A DNA stretch of 64,000 bases from Siphonodentalium dalli (Eukaryota; Mollusca; Scaphopoda; Gadilida; Siphonodentaliidae). How positions within the stretch are numbered: position 1 is the stretch's first letter; every line of letters starts with the position of its first letter. The stretch spans positions 126,251,450 through 126,315,449 of the forward strand of contig CP136069.1 of NCBI GenBank assembly GCA_032622095.1. Reading direction: 5' to 3'. A program made the position numbers and the translations under genes. Below are positions 36,516 to 47,668 of this stretch, one piece after another. Under the pieces are notes generated by a model that worked only from the letters and a program-made list of their open reading frames with translations, ran no database searches and was not told where the DNA came from.

Positions 36516-37944
36516 TTGAAGTTTATTATGACAATACACTACCACGGACAAATGAAGCAATATCACACTTTATCTAACAGCCTAGCTATAACTAGTGAAC
36601 ATTAAGCTGACAAACAGACAATTTTCAGGGCCATTACCAGTATTTAATATTAAAGGGATACAAAATAAAGATATTTCTAATTATCAGTAAGAATTATTCT
36701 CTAAGTGATACTTATTATTTCAAATAAATGATTGCGTATACTATAGTAGACCATATACCAACAGGAAAATATTAGTGAATACAATTATTGTGTTTCAAAA
36801 TTCGTTTCGTTTCGTTTCTGCAGCCAAATTACAATCTTAACTTTTAGTTACCGTTACTTCGAAAAGAAGCGCCGATAATTCCTTGTGGTGTTTTGAGTTA
36901 ATTTTGTCGCGAATCAACGCGGAATGACAGAAGGAAATGGTGTATTCGCTACAAACGGATAAACTGTGGACTTATATATAAGATTCGCCGATTTTGTCTG
37001 CATGGATGTGCGCAAATATCGAAAAAGACTGAATTTCATGTGACAAAAAATATTTCAATTCCCGGAACAGTAAGAATTAAGCTACGATAACGAAACGGAT
37101 CAACTATAGTATTGAACGGCCATCTGCCCATAACCAGAATATTCCCGCTGACACATCTGTATGACCTGGAATATTTGTATCACATGAAAACCACTGACAG
37201 TGGACATAGTGCATTGGGATTGAATTGAAAAGTAATACATGTACAGTACATTGTAATTATTTGTAATTGTCACGCTACGACAATACGCAAAATTGAATTT
37301 GTGGTACCGGTACAAGCATGATGCAGTGGCAGTGGCCTGATCATGCACCTGTCCAGAAGAAAATTGAGAAGTTTGATCTGCGATAGTGAGGGGTCTGTAC
37401 TACTGTACATGTACATGTGGCGGCATTGTGGCCATAGACTCATACGGTACTGATAGTGTTAAGCCTGCTGTTACAATAATACTACTTTTGCTGTTTTACT
37501 GGTCTTACTGTGTCAATGTGACATTGTTAATTCAGTTCCACTCTAATGTACATTAACTGGCAATGATGCATCTGACACTATTAAAGGCACCGGTAATCCC
37601 TACATACCAGGAGGACGCGGCATTGAAACTTGGTACAACAGTTGTTACACGACAAAGAAAATTATCAACAAGTTCATGGTGACAATTGTTACAATTTACA
37701 AATATTTAAGGATTATACTAATGTCAATTTGATGAGTAGATGCGTGACTGATAAAAGAATTAGAGACTCCATATTTACTCAAAAGATAACAGTATACGAT
37801 GCCATACAGTTGTTCCATAACACCTCAACCTTTGGTGGATAACAGCAAACTAATGAAAATGATGAAACCCAGACTCAACATCAAGACTACATGTGCATGC
37901 ATAAGTGACGGTTCAATGATTTTGACTCCATCAGATGATATTTA
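36516..37944. other. Unassigned DNA inside the 19.6 kb element
   Basis: AT-rich single-copy-looking sequence with ACATGTAC words. The 70-82 codon frames here (37,100-37,348 minus; 37,630-37,842 plus) show no recognisable domain. Confidence 0.5.
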
Positions 37945-38314
37945 GGCGACACCAATGTTTAAGTCTGGTTTACTATAATGTGGGGATAAAAAAAAGTAGA
38001 TGCAGGACAGTGCAGGAGGGGAAAAAATAAAAAAGATTGTCCCCCCAATTTATATCAAGTAAATCGTGGAATTTCACATAAATTGTGAAAAAATGTTTTT
38101 GAATAAAATTCTGAACCAAACAAGACATATCTTGTCATGAAATACATGAAAATATGGATATGTAAATGATCATAAGCAGAACCGGATGCGACAACACATG
38201 AAAATCAGTACGCATGTAAAATATTTTGGGAGAAAACAGTTTTATTTTTTTTCATGAAATGGACAAAAAGTTGTAGGAGGTGTTCGTAAACCAGACTTTA
38301 AAATTGGTGTCGCC
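37945..38314. mobile_element. ~370 bp PIF/Harbinger-type MITE
   Basis: The left end GGCGACACCAATGTTTAAGT continues CTGGTTTAC. The right end is the inverted GTAAACCAGACTTTAAAATTGGTGTCGCC. TTA flanks both sides (37,942-37,944 and 38,315-38,317). A TTA/TAA target duplication with GG-starting termini is characteristic of PIF/Harbinger elements. No transposase is present. Confidence 0.75.
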
Positions 38315-38748
38315 TTAGGCTCATGTTAACACAGGTTCACATATTCTCAAATTAATTGTCTCCCTCAACCGTACTAGTATTTATATCTGATAGAACCTCA
38401 GTGAGACCATGTTGAAAATTACCATCAATACTGTTCCAGTGTTGATCCAAGTTACATGCAACGTGGTCATGTTACTTCAAACCAGTTGCAATGTTCCTTC
38501 GTGAAAATAAATGTCAATGCAACTTACTCTCGGGCTCCAAATAAAAGTGCATGCCCAAATAATAGTGCAGGGGGGGGGGAATTCCATTGAAAGTTATTAA
38601 ATAAAAGTACAGACCCAAATAATAGTGCAGGGGCAACTCTGAGCAAAACATCAACTGTGGTTAACCAAATAATTTTTATAGATGGTATGTAGTACATGTA
38701 CATGTATGTATCATGTGGTGTTTTGGTATGCCACATACTTGAATATGT

Positions 38749-39139
38749 ACTCTTGAGTGCCTAATAAACATACATGTACGATTATTAAAATCGAGGTAAA
38801 ATTCCCACCTGTACGATCGTTATTTGGTCCTGTACGTTTATTAAATTAACCAAAAGAAATAATTCACCAATCTTAAATTGTGTTATTCATAGATAAATGA
38901 ACTCTGATTGTTGACAGTGATCAGCACACTGTAGATTCACAGACCTGGCTATCAATCAAAACTATTTCTGTCACATGGCATCAGTATATAAACCAGTCAC
39001 TGGCAGTCAGATGGTGCGTTTTGTTGGGATGTATGGTACTAATAGTTCCAGTCTGTACGTTTATTTCGCGACATTTTCCAACCTGTACTACATGTAGTCT
39101 ATTATTCCACCCTGTACTTTTATTAGGCACTCAAGAGTA
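38749..39139. mobile_element. ~390 bp foldback element with CTCTTGAGTGCC ends
   Basis: TACTCTTGAGTGCCTAATAA at the left is inverted at the right (TTATTAGGCACTCAAGAGTA). The inside holds repeated CCTGTACGTTTATTA-like words in both orientations. Just upstream (38,530-38,640) AAATAATAGTGCAGGGG occurs twice and probably belongs to a related repeat. Confidence 0.65.
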
Positions 39140-39892
39140 ATGTTTGCAACAGCGATGTTGTCGATTAATCAAAATACCGTAAATACTATGAGGCATTCCA
39201 GCGGTCAGCGGCATTGTAATTGAATGTGGTTGAACAGTCAAATACCGGTGGTCAATCTTGTTGTGGGGTGGGGTCATTTAATTAGAACATAGCTATATTT
39301 ATGTTAAACTAGTCTCTTGTGTAGTTTGGGTTACTATTAATAAGATATTTAATGAATGTTTGGAATGTATGGTAGCATTCTTACTAGTACCTGGATAAAC
39401 ATCTGACATGCACAACGCTGGTCATCATATCATCACCACTGTGGGCAATAAACCCCGGCAGGCATCAGTAAACCGCTCATCGGGCTACAAAAATTAGAGT
39501 TTTCCATACCAGGGTTAGTCTAATCAATTAAAATTGGTCAATTTAGAGGTTATACCAACCAGTGGAAGACGTACATGTATATTCAGATATCTATCAGTTT
39601 TCGAGAAAAACCCCATCTTAGTCGAGCAGACTTAGAATATCGGGGTAAACTTAAATTTCATTCAGCAAAACTTTCACAGCAGAATAAAAAAATAGTACAT
39701 TATAATCACTTACAGTACATGTACATGTAGCCCAGGTGCAGTGCTAGCCTATATACTACCAAAACTTTTGGTCGGTTTCTCGATGTCTGACACTTGTAAA
39801 CGCTTGAACGGGTATATAGTACATGTATGTGAATTAAAGATCTTATTAGAGACACAACACTTCACAAGAGGCTAGACATACATTTGTAACTA
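39140..39892. other. Unassigned DNA
   Basis: No gene or structured repeat seen. Confidence 0.5.
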
Positions 39893-40054
39893 CAGTAGTG
39901 CTCTAATTAATCGACTCCTTAACCACAGCAGAATTATGGGTAACTCGGGGAGAGCTTTCCGATGAATGACAACAAGCCATATTTCCGACTAAATCCTGAA
40001 AAGTTACACATAATTCTGCTGTGGTTAAGGGGTCGATTGCTTAGGACATTACTG
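39893..40054. mobile_element. CAGTAxTG palindromic MITE, copy 4 (asymmetric)
   Basis: Same family as 6,639-7,113. It starts CAGTAGTGCTCTAATTAATC and ends with the inverted equivalent GGACATTACTG, with TA on both sides. The middle is lopsided: the left arm lacks the ~45 bp (TTTTCAGGATTTAGTCGG and neighbours) that the right arm keeps. This copy has therefore lost part of one arm. Confidence 0.8.
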
Positions 40055-41653
40055 TATCTGTTTTAGTGCACATCAAATTGATTTGTTGTATTTCCTCTTG
40101 TAATTTGTCTTTGATTGTGTTCGCCATTTCGATGGACTACATGTACTGACATCAATGACTGAAATGAGTCAAAATTTAGCAGTGCAGCCAATTATATAGA
40201 TAAACAGAATTAAATAGCATCCAAATTCCAAATGACCATAAATGATAAAACAAACTTTATTGAGCACATTTTTAATACTAGTAATTACAGCTACAATGAA
40301 AGCATACAGTTTGAGCTTCTTTATAATACCACTGAGTTAGGTGATGTTTTGATATTTTGGTTTGGGCACCTAATAAAAATTCTAAGTTTGGTAAAACTGT
40401 CTGTATACAAAGTTTATCTGACCGTGATGAATAAAACCTATAAATGGGATCATATACATGTATGTTAGATATCATTACATGATTATTTGAAAACACATAT
40501 CCGTATGGAAAACAAACTATTTTACCACTGGCCAAGTGGTCCTGCTAATATGCTATGATGCTGGTGGTCCTGCTGAATTGCTATGATGCGGGTAGCGCAA
40601 TTCATAGCAATTCAGCAGGACCCAACCGCATATCATAGCACATTAGCAGGAACACTTGAACAGGGGTATATTTACAGTGTCAAATCGAATGGGCATCTTT
40701 TAACAATATTTTTTAACAATTTCCTAGAAGTGTTTGAAAATTGAGAACTGAATTTATATTTTTTTTTATGAGGTTTCGATTGAAAAATTTCTAACTTAGC
40801 ACATCAGGATTAACAGACTACTGGTATGTTTGGTATATTTTTCTGTAATCGACACCTGCTGAGGTGGGGAAATATCATCCATTTTCGCACAGCTATATTC
40901 TCTTTCCCAACAAAGTCCATAGAACATACATGTAAAATTACAGCTATGCTTTAATTAATCAACTCGCCTTATAAAGGTTGACCATCGGGTATTACTGCAG
41001 TATTCAGGCGTGTTCATGTGATCAACCGCAGTCAGTTATACCGCTGCAGAATGTGGTCCACCTCACATTTGCAGTTAGGTTGTATTTTTCATGCGATGTT
41101 TAAATGAATTTTTTTTTAAAGTTGACATTGTAACCACACCATAATTTTTTTTTATTGTTTCAAATTGTCTAGATAGAATTCAGAATTTTTGTGGTAAAAC
41201 AATTAACTTGGTTATCACAGACATATTACTGTGGTAAGATTACTAGCGGATACCGCATGTCAACAGGGACTGCATGCTCTAATTATTATCAGGTTTAACA
41301 TGTTTATACTGGATACAGTTCATCGAGACTTAATAGTGGCCCAGAAAAATTTGACGAGCCGACGGTCTCAGACCAAATTGCAGATGAAGATGGATAACTC
41401 TAAAATCAAGAGGCTTTGTGTTGATAATAAGGCCAAACTTCATCGAACAGCATGTTGATAAATATAATGTATCGGGCAATTTTATACTATACATGCAGTT
41501 GACAGCGGTTAGAATTATTTTTGGGCAATTAATCGATTCTGATAACTGAAGCAGCATTTCTAAAAAAAATGTTGTTGGAATCTGATTATATGGGGACCAT
41601 CGAATCTGATTGAGCACCTTTAATAGTTAACTATATGAGCTAAATACACATAA
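40055..41653. other. Unassigned DNA around the hairpin at 40.5 kb
   Basis: Apart from the hairpin, no recognisable gene or repeat. Frames of 75-95 codons (40,232-40,468 plus; 41,330-41,617 minus) have no visible domain. Confidence 0.45.
40535..40656. repeat. Nested hairpin of TCCTGCTxAxxTGCTATGATG repeats
   Basis: Two direct copies (TCCTGCTAATATGCTATGAT and TCCTGCTGAATTGCTATGAT) are followed by their two inverted copies in mirrored order, giving an outer and an inner stem with a short loop near 40,600. Likely a small foldback element. Confidence 0.75.
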
Positions 41654-41720
41654 GGCGACACCAATTTTTAAGTCCGGTTTACGAACACCTCCTACAACTT
41701 TTTTTCCATTTCATGAACCC
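41654..41720 (+). mobile_element. One end of a second PIF/Harbinger-type MITE
   Basis: TAA followed by GGCGACACCAATTTTTAAGT and CCGGTTTACG, then a block (CACCTCCTACAACTTTTT-TCCATTTCATGAA) that is the inverse of the subterminal sequence at 38,255-38,300. The opposite terminus was not found, so the copy is truncated. Confidence 0.6.
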
Positions 41721-42319
41721 AAAGAATTTACACGCATAATAGACATTTAAACTTTGAATATTGCAGGTTTTGCTCTAAATTTACACATTTCCATCTTAAA
41801 AAATTATTTGATTTCCTGTATCGCAATACACATGATATCATGATATGCGTATCATTGATAGTGTATCCCTCAGAATTCGCTATGAATCATTACAGTCCCA
41901 CAAAAAATGGGAACTGCAGTTATCTCTCATTGATTTTAACTCAATAACCACATAGTAAATTGGAAGTTTTCCATGGAAATTTGTGTTGTCGATTAGTCTA
42001 CTTCGACTTGATTTTTTTACTGTCGATTAGTCAACTATGAAAAACCCAAGCCATTTCAATACTAATGCAGTATCTGCTGGTATTAAATCTTACTGCAGTA
42101 ATATTTTTGTTGTAACCAAGTGAATTACTGCAGTGTTTCAACCACGGTAAACCGCATTAATTTTTCTCATGACCGCCTTTCAGCCAGATCATTCTTTACA
42201 GTACTTACCATGTACATGTACCATATGTTCTATTTGGGGATAGACCATGATACTAGTATGTCACTTTGTGGGTTAAGTTTATAGAATTGGTGCAGTTGCA
42301 CACTGCATCACTGCCTAAC

Positions 42320-42736
42320 TCATTGCAAATGGAGGTCTCTTAATACATTTACATGTGTATAGTTTCTCAGTGCAATTTGGCTTTTTGGATGAAAACCAAA
42401 ACTCGATAAGTCCATACAATAGGGACAATTTGATTGAAATTTAAAGCAGAAATATAGCTTGGAGCAATTCATAGGGTCACATAACCATTACCGCAATTAT
42501 GTACATTATTACATGTACCTCAATCATATTTATGATGATTCAATGACAGTGCGTTAGACCGAGTGGTCATTACTAGTAGTCCGATGGGTTCGATTGTCAA
42601 GAAATTCAATAGTTTGAGGGTTCAATAGTCCAAATGTTCAATGGTAATCGCGTTGAGAGTATCAATTACTGTACCGTAGTACAAAGTTATTTACTTGAGA
42701 CATAACATGTATTGTCGATATACATGTACACAATGA
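42320..42736 (+). repeat. Tandem ~600 bp duplication, first copy (interrupted)
   Basis: CTCATTGCAAATGGAGGTCT through GCAATTTGG, GATGAAAAC, GGTCACATAACCATTA, GGGTTCGATTGTCA and GAGACATAACAT matches 49,145-49,570 in order. The unit continues after the insertion at 49,009-49,140 (CTTTGGGGAAGATA, CTGGGCATGAAGATTACAA). The 42,739-49,008 block is therefore an insertion in this copy. Confidence 0.75.
42545..42600 (+). other. Possible tRNA-like (SINE-type) promoter remnant
   Basis: TTAGACCGAGTGGTC resembles a tRNA A box and GGGTTCGATTGTC a B box at roughly normal spacing. The second copy near 49,330-49,385 keeps GGGTTCGATTGTC but has a poorer A box. No cloverleaf can be drawn convincingly. Weak. Confidence 0.25.
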
Positions 42737-42738
42737 TA

Positions 42739-43987
42739 TGGGAGGCCAAATTCACATTTAATAATGAATTGCGCTTAAGCGCAATTGATTGCGCTTAAGT
42801 GCAATCAATTGCGCTTAAGCGCAAATACCACATATTGTGCTTAAGCGCAATAAGGGCATTTACGCTTAAGCGCAATTAATTAACCTACCCATAAACTATT
42901 AGCATGACCTGGTGTATCACCTAGCAACACAAGATGAGCATTGGGCTAATTTTGACCTGTACTCAACAGTCAAACTGTGAGTATGTGTTCAACAAGGAGA
43001 ATCCCCTAATTACATATTATCAGCATCCCTCTATCCAAAGAATTGATGTCGCCTTCCCGGAACTCTAGTAATGTTTTGTATGATATTTTTAATGTATTTT
43101 TGCACAGATTTTAGCCTTTACTATGTTAATATCCTATACATGCATGCGGTGTCACTGCATGAGAGCTTTCTTACCTCATACAGTAATGCTCTATTTAATC
43201 GACTTCTTAACCACAGCAGAATTATGGGTAACTTTTCAGGATTTAGTCGGAAATATGCCTTGTTGCCATTCATCGAAAAGCTCTCGAGAGCTTTCCGATG
43301 AATGGCAACAAGCCATATTTCCGACTAAATCCTGAAAAGTTATCCATAATTCTGCTGTGGTTAAGGAGTCGATTAATTAGAGCATTACTGTATGGTTTAC
43401 TTATTGACTTAAATCAGGGGGAAAAAACCCTATTTTCATATTATCAGGATCCCTGTCCAAAAAATGGTGTGTAATTACTGGAGCTTTGGTGTCTCAGTCC
43501 TGAAGCTCTAGTTTTTCTTATTAAATCAGCAGCTCTTGCAAATCTATAGTATTTCCATGATCATATAGTGTGAATGTGGTGTGCACTGGTGTCACCGAGG
43601 GCTTGCTTCCCTCATACGGTGTGCCTGTATACTCGAAAATTGAAGAAAATCAATGTCGCCCCGACTAATACAGAAAGTAATGCTATTGCAAGTAGCCCCA
43701 ACTAATATATACCGAAGATAATATAATGCTATCACGAATCGCTCCAACTAAAACAGAAGGTGATACTATTGCGAGTCAGCCATTTTGATAAAGAAGTTGG
43801 GCTAGCTCCCTACCCATCCAAACCAATGAAACCAAGAAGTGACATGTCAATAGGAATTAATGCTAAGTTATTGAGAAACCTATTTATTCACCAGGGGTGT
43901 TTTGTTACATATAACCATGAATTGCGCTTAAGCGCAATTGATTGCGCTTAAGCACAATTAATTATTAAATGTGAATTTGGCCTCCCA
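42739..43987 (+). mobile_element. TGGGAGGCC-ended element, copy A (1.25 kb)
   Basis: Begins TGGGAGGCCAAATTCACATT and ends with the inverted AATGTGAATTTGGCCTCCCA, flanked by TA on both sides. Subterminal sequence is packed with GCGCTTAAGCGC-type 12-bp palindromes (42,765-42,885 and 43,920-43,960). It holds a 210 bp CAGTAAT MITE. No transposase. The 63-codon frame at 43,760-43,951 is not supported as a gene. Confidence 0.85.
43181..43390. mobile_element. CAGTAAT/ATTACTG MITE, 210 bp copy inside element A
   Basis: Near-perfect palindrome with TA flanks. The centre is AGCTCTCGAGAGCT and the arms include TTAACCACAGCAGAATTATG and TTTTCAGGATTTAGTCGGAA. This is the longest and most symmetric member of the family seen in this window. 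Confidence 0.9.
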
Positions 43988-44180
43988 TACAATGAATGTT
44001 TTATCCAATTGATATTTTATGAATACATCTACTCACAAGCCCCTGGAGAAAAATACAATAATACCAATATGGACTATACCAGTGACTGGTATACTCACTG
44101 TATAGTCTATATTGGTAATTCAGTTTTTTTTCCCAGGGGCCTGTGTATGTACATGTAGATGTACTGATAGATGCTTTGTA
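43988..44180. repeat. Spacer between elements A and A', with its own hairpin
   Basis: Contains a ~105 bp hairpin (about 44,040-44,143) whose arms are GCCCCTGG-AGAAAAA and the inverted TTTTTTCCCAGGGGC, with ACCAATATGGACTATAC and GTATAGTCTATATTGGT inside. The axis of the large palindrome passes through here, near 44,077-44,083. Confidence 0.7.
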
Positions 44181-44749
44181 TGGGAGGCCAAATTCACATT
44201 TAATAATTAATTGTGCTTAAGCGCAATTCATGGTTATATGTAACAAAACACCCCTGGTGAATAAATAGGTTTCTCCATAACTTAGCATTAACTCCTATTG
44301 ACATGTCACGTCTTGGTTTCATTGGTTTGGATGGGTAGAGAGCTAGCCCAACTTCTTTATCAAAATGGCTGACTCGCAATAGTATCACCTTCTGTTTTAG
44401 TTGGAGCGATTCGTGATAGCATTATATTATCTTCGGTATATATTAGTTGGTGCTACTTGCAATAGCATTACTTTCTGTATTAGTTGGGGCGACATTGATT
44501 TTCTTCAATTTTCGAGTATACAGGCACACCATATGAGGGAAGCAAGCCCTCGGTGACACCACATTCACACAATATGATCATGGAAATACTATAGATTTGT
44601 GCAAGAGCTGCTGATTTAATAAGAACAACTAGAGCTTCAGGACTGAGACACCAAAGCTCCAGTAATTACACACCATTTTTTGGACAGGGATGCTGATAAT
44701 ATGAAAATAGGGGTTTTTCCCCCTGATTTAAGTCAATAAGTAAACCATA

Positions 44750-44956
44750 CAGTAATGCTCTAATTAATCGACTCCTTAACCACAGCAAAATTATGGATAA
44801 CTTTTCAGGATTTAGTCGGAAATATGGCTTGTTGCCATTCACCGGAAAGCTCTCAAGAGCTTTTCGATGAATGGCAACAAGCCATATTTCTGACTAAATC
44901 CTGAAAAGTTACCCATAATTCTGCTGTGGTTAAGTCGATTAAATAGAGCATTACTG
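44750..44956. mobile_element. CAGTAAT/ATTACTG MITE inside element A'
   Basis: Inverted counterpart of the copy at 43,181-43,390, with a few substitutions and a 3-4 bp deletion in one arm. It sits at the same position within A', so it predates the A/A' duplication. Confidence 0.9.
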
Positions 44957-46188
44957 TATGAGGTAAGAAAGCTCTCATGCAGTGACACCGCATGCATGTA
45001 TAGGATAAAGGCTAAAAGGATATACGGCTAAAATCTGTGCAAAAATACATTAAAAACATCATACAAAACATTACTAGAGTTCCGGGAAGGCCACATCAAT
45101 TCTTTGGATAGAGGGATGCTGATAATATGTAATTAGGGGATTCTCCTTGTTGAACACATACTCACAGTTTGACTGTTGAGTACAGGTCAAAATTAGCCCA
45201 ATGCTCATCTTGTGTTGCTAGGTGATACACCAGGTCATGCTAATAGTTTATGGGTAGGTTAGATAGTAGTCACAATTACGCTTAAGCGCAATTAATTACG
45301 CTAAGGGTGCTTTCACATAAAGGGTTGCTAAAATCTGACAACATGGGGTGAAAATAAACTTCCTAGTTTGGAAACTTTCTCTGGATTTTTTGAAGGAGCC
45401 AACATTGAAAGATCATATTCAGATTGTTTCAGGGCTACAAATAACACATTTTTTTGGCTCTGGTCATATTTGCATTAGAAATAAATAAACATTATTGAAA
45501 CCACACTTTAGTTAAGAATTTTCTAAACATAAAAATACAACAATTTTCATAAAATGGAACAGGATATTACTTAAAACTAACATTGGGCTATAAAATTATC
45601 GACCCGCTCTTCAGATTAATTTTGAAAAATAATCACTATGAAGCCCATAAATGAAAAAAAAATTCTTGCAACTCATATCTACCACCAATAGTTCTCAACA
45701 GTTTTTGCAAAATGCAAGCTATTGTACGCATTATGTCTTCTGGGTAAAGAGCAGTGTATGGGACAGATGTGAAAAGAAAATAATCTTGATCCAATTGTAT
45801 CCTCTCGAGATATGGGCAGTCCTTGAAAATAGTCCATTTTTAAGTGTCAGGTTCTGGAGGGGACATATTTTTGGACAATCAAAATGAGGCCTATAATTAA
45901 CAGTCATACAATATAAATGTAGTTCAATTGTTGCACACACGTAGTGCTCATATAAATATTGCTTTGAATAGACAAGGATTCATCAGAAAAGACTGAGGCG
46001 TGGATTTGAAACATACCAAACGCTGACCTCCATCTTGTAAGTACTTTGACAGGCATTATACATTGAACAGGCAATAAATTCTCTCATACATTTCCAAACA
46101 TTTAACATATTAGCAGTTCCAGTTGATAACTATGTCTTATTTCAAGAATTTATAATGTGTACATTGTACAACACATTGGAATTTATGT

Positions 46189-47668
46189 TTATGGAGAGGA
46201 CATTTTTTGGACAAAGATTTGTTTCACATAAACGTTCTCCGGCAGAACATAGTTTCTGCCTGAGCTCGACTCAAGGGAAGGTGGACTTATTGCAGAAATT
46301 ATCTTGTTTTCTTCTACATACATGTAGCACATGTCTGATTTTGATGTCCAGACAAACTTATTAGAACCAGCATTTTTCATGAAATTTATCAACACATCTC
46401 GATTTTCATCACTCTTTTCCTTCACTTCTCCTGTATACCACATTTCATCTTATGTGGCGGTAATCCAGCAATTGGGTCCTGGTTCAATGTTTTCTAGAGT
46501 ACATATATATAGCATGTTCATCGAAATATCATTGTCATGTTCATCAGTTAGATCATCAGTAACTTCCATTTCGTTTTTGTCACTAGCGTCCTTTTCTATT
46601 TCCAGTGATGCTATTTTCCATTTAATAATGGTGTTAACCTATTCGCAAGATTTCGAATCATTTTGTAAACAAGCTACACAGAAACATGAAAGGTCTCTGA
46701 CTTTGATGGATGATGCATATGTAAAACCTTAATATTGTGCATGGTCATGATTCCCTTAACTGGCTTAATGCTACAAATTTCACGCAGTTTATTTCAACAC
46801 ATAAAAGAATTTCCTGTCAGAATTCAAGTATTTAATGTTATTTGAATCACAGGGGCATGTAACGCGCTACACTGTTCACCACCCTTTTGCATTCCCCTAT
46901 ATGCCAATGCTATACGTGCCTGCTTCATGTTAATAGTACTATACAAAGTCCTTTGTATACTGTATAGTACTATTAACATGAAGTGCTCAGGCACATATAG
47001 CATTGGCATATAGGGGCAATGCTAACGGGGGTGGACATCGTAGCACGTTATAGCCCCTGTGGTATTTAACCATGGCACCAAGACCATCAGAAACATTCTT
47101 CCTGTGAGACTCCAAATAGTTATGGCCATAGTGAGTTCACTTTCAGATCGCCTTCTTGATAGAAAATAGAATGATCTTTTTGATTTGTACTGCACAACAG
47201 TCCAAACATTCATCAACATGCTGGATTGCATATTGTTTTTTCAAGTCTGCATAACTTCCATAAGAAAGCTTCAGATAATGATATATGACATCAGTTGTTG
47301 GTTAAGTCATCGGACACGAAAGCATGTGATGTAATGTTGGTAATCTTTCCTGAAGTATCAGATGCATTTACATAGAACATGATTGGATGTAGAGTTGTCT
47401 GTGTGTGCAACCACTGGGCACGTTGCACCTCATCTCGTTCTTGGCATGACAAATTAGTGACCCCCCAACCACACCAAAATAAGTTAAACTTTAGAAAAAC
47501 ATACCGGTACCTTAGTTCTTGATGTCTAAGAAATACTCGTAAAATACTGTCCAACGATACCTTATCAAGTTGTCTGAGGTAATTTCCTTGGATAAAATTT
47601 CCAAATTCAGAATTCATTTTGGAAATATGGCTTGGCGAATATAGTGACAGTGAGGAATACTGAATCAC
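46189..47668 (-). pseudogene. Broken transposon-associated protein gene (uncharacterised invertebrate family)
   Basis: Protein-like pieces occur in the expected order on the minus strand but in different frames. From 47,668: a stretch with CQERDEVQRAQW then TTLHPIMFYVN and ITSHAFVSDDLTNN. Next, after a frameshift near 47,300, a stretch including YLKLSYGSYADLKKQYAIQH. After a second shift (47,130-47,040), HYGHNYLESHRKNVSDG followed by GAMVKYHRG. Beyond a palindromic insertion (46,894-47,016) come VRDLSCFCVAC with CEx-type cysteines, an acidic linker, NCWITA with a stop, and WYTGEVKE ... FMKNAGSNKFVW ... SSGRNYVLPE. From memory, this order (ERDEVQ-W, H-SDG-G-K, R-LSCFC-C, WY-G-V, GR-Y-L) is that of large uncharacterised, transposon-linked proteins common in cnidarian and mollusc gene models. 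A role as the element's transposase is inferred only. At least two frameshifts, stops and one insertion make it non-functional. Confidence 0.65.
46894..47016. mobile_element. ~123 bp palindromic MITE inside the decayed gene
   Basis: CCCCTATATGCCAATGCTAT at the left is inverted at the right as ATAGCATTGGCATATAGGGG. The arms also pair through TTCATGTTAATAGTACTATA, with a short loop near 46,955. It interrupts the broken gene between the SDG-containing and LSCFC-containing parts, so it postdates the gene. Confidence 0.85.

Noticed and set aside
42545-42600. Functional tRNA gene
   Set aside because: A- and B-box-like words are present, but no complete cloverleaf, acceptor stem or terminator can be drawn. 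At most a SINE-type remnant.
43760-44388. A conserved 62-63 codon protein encoded on opposite strands (43,760-43,951 and 44,200-44,388)
   Set aside because: The two frames are the mirrored arms of the A/A' palindrome, so the similarity is due to the inverted duplication and is not evidence of selection.
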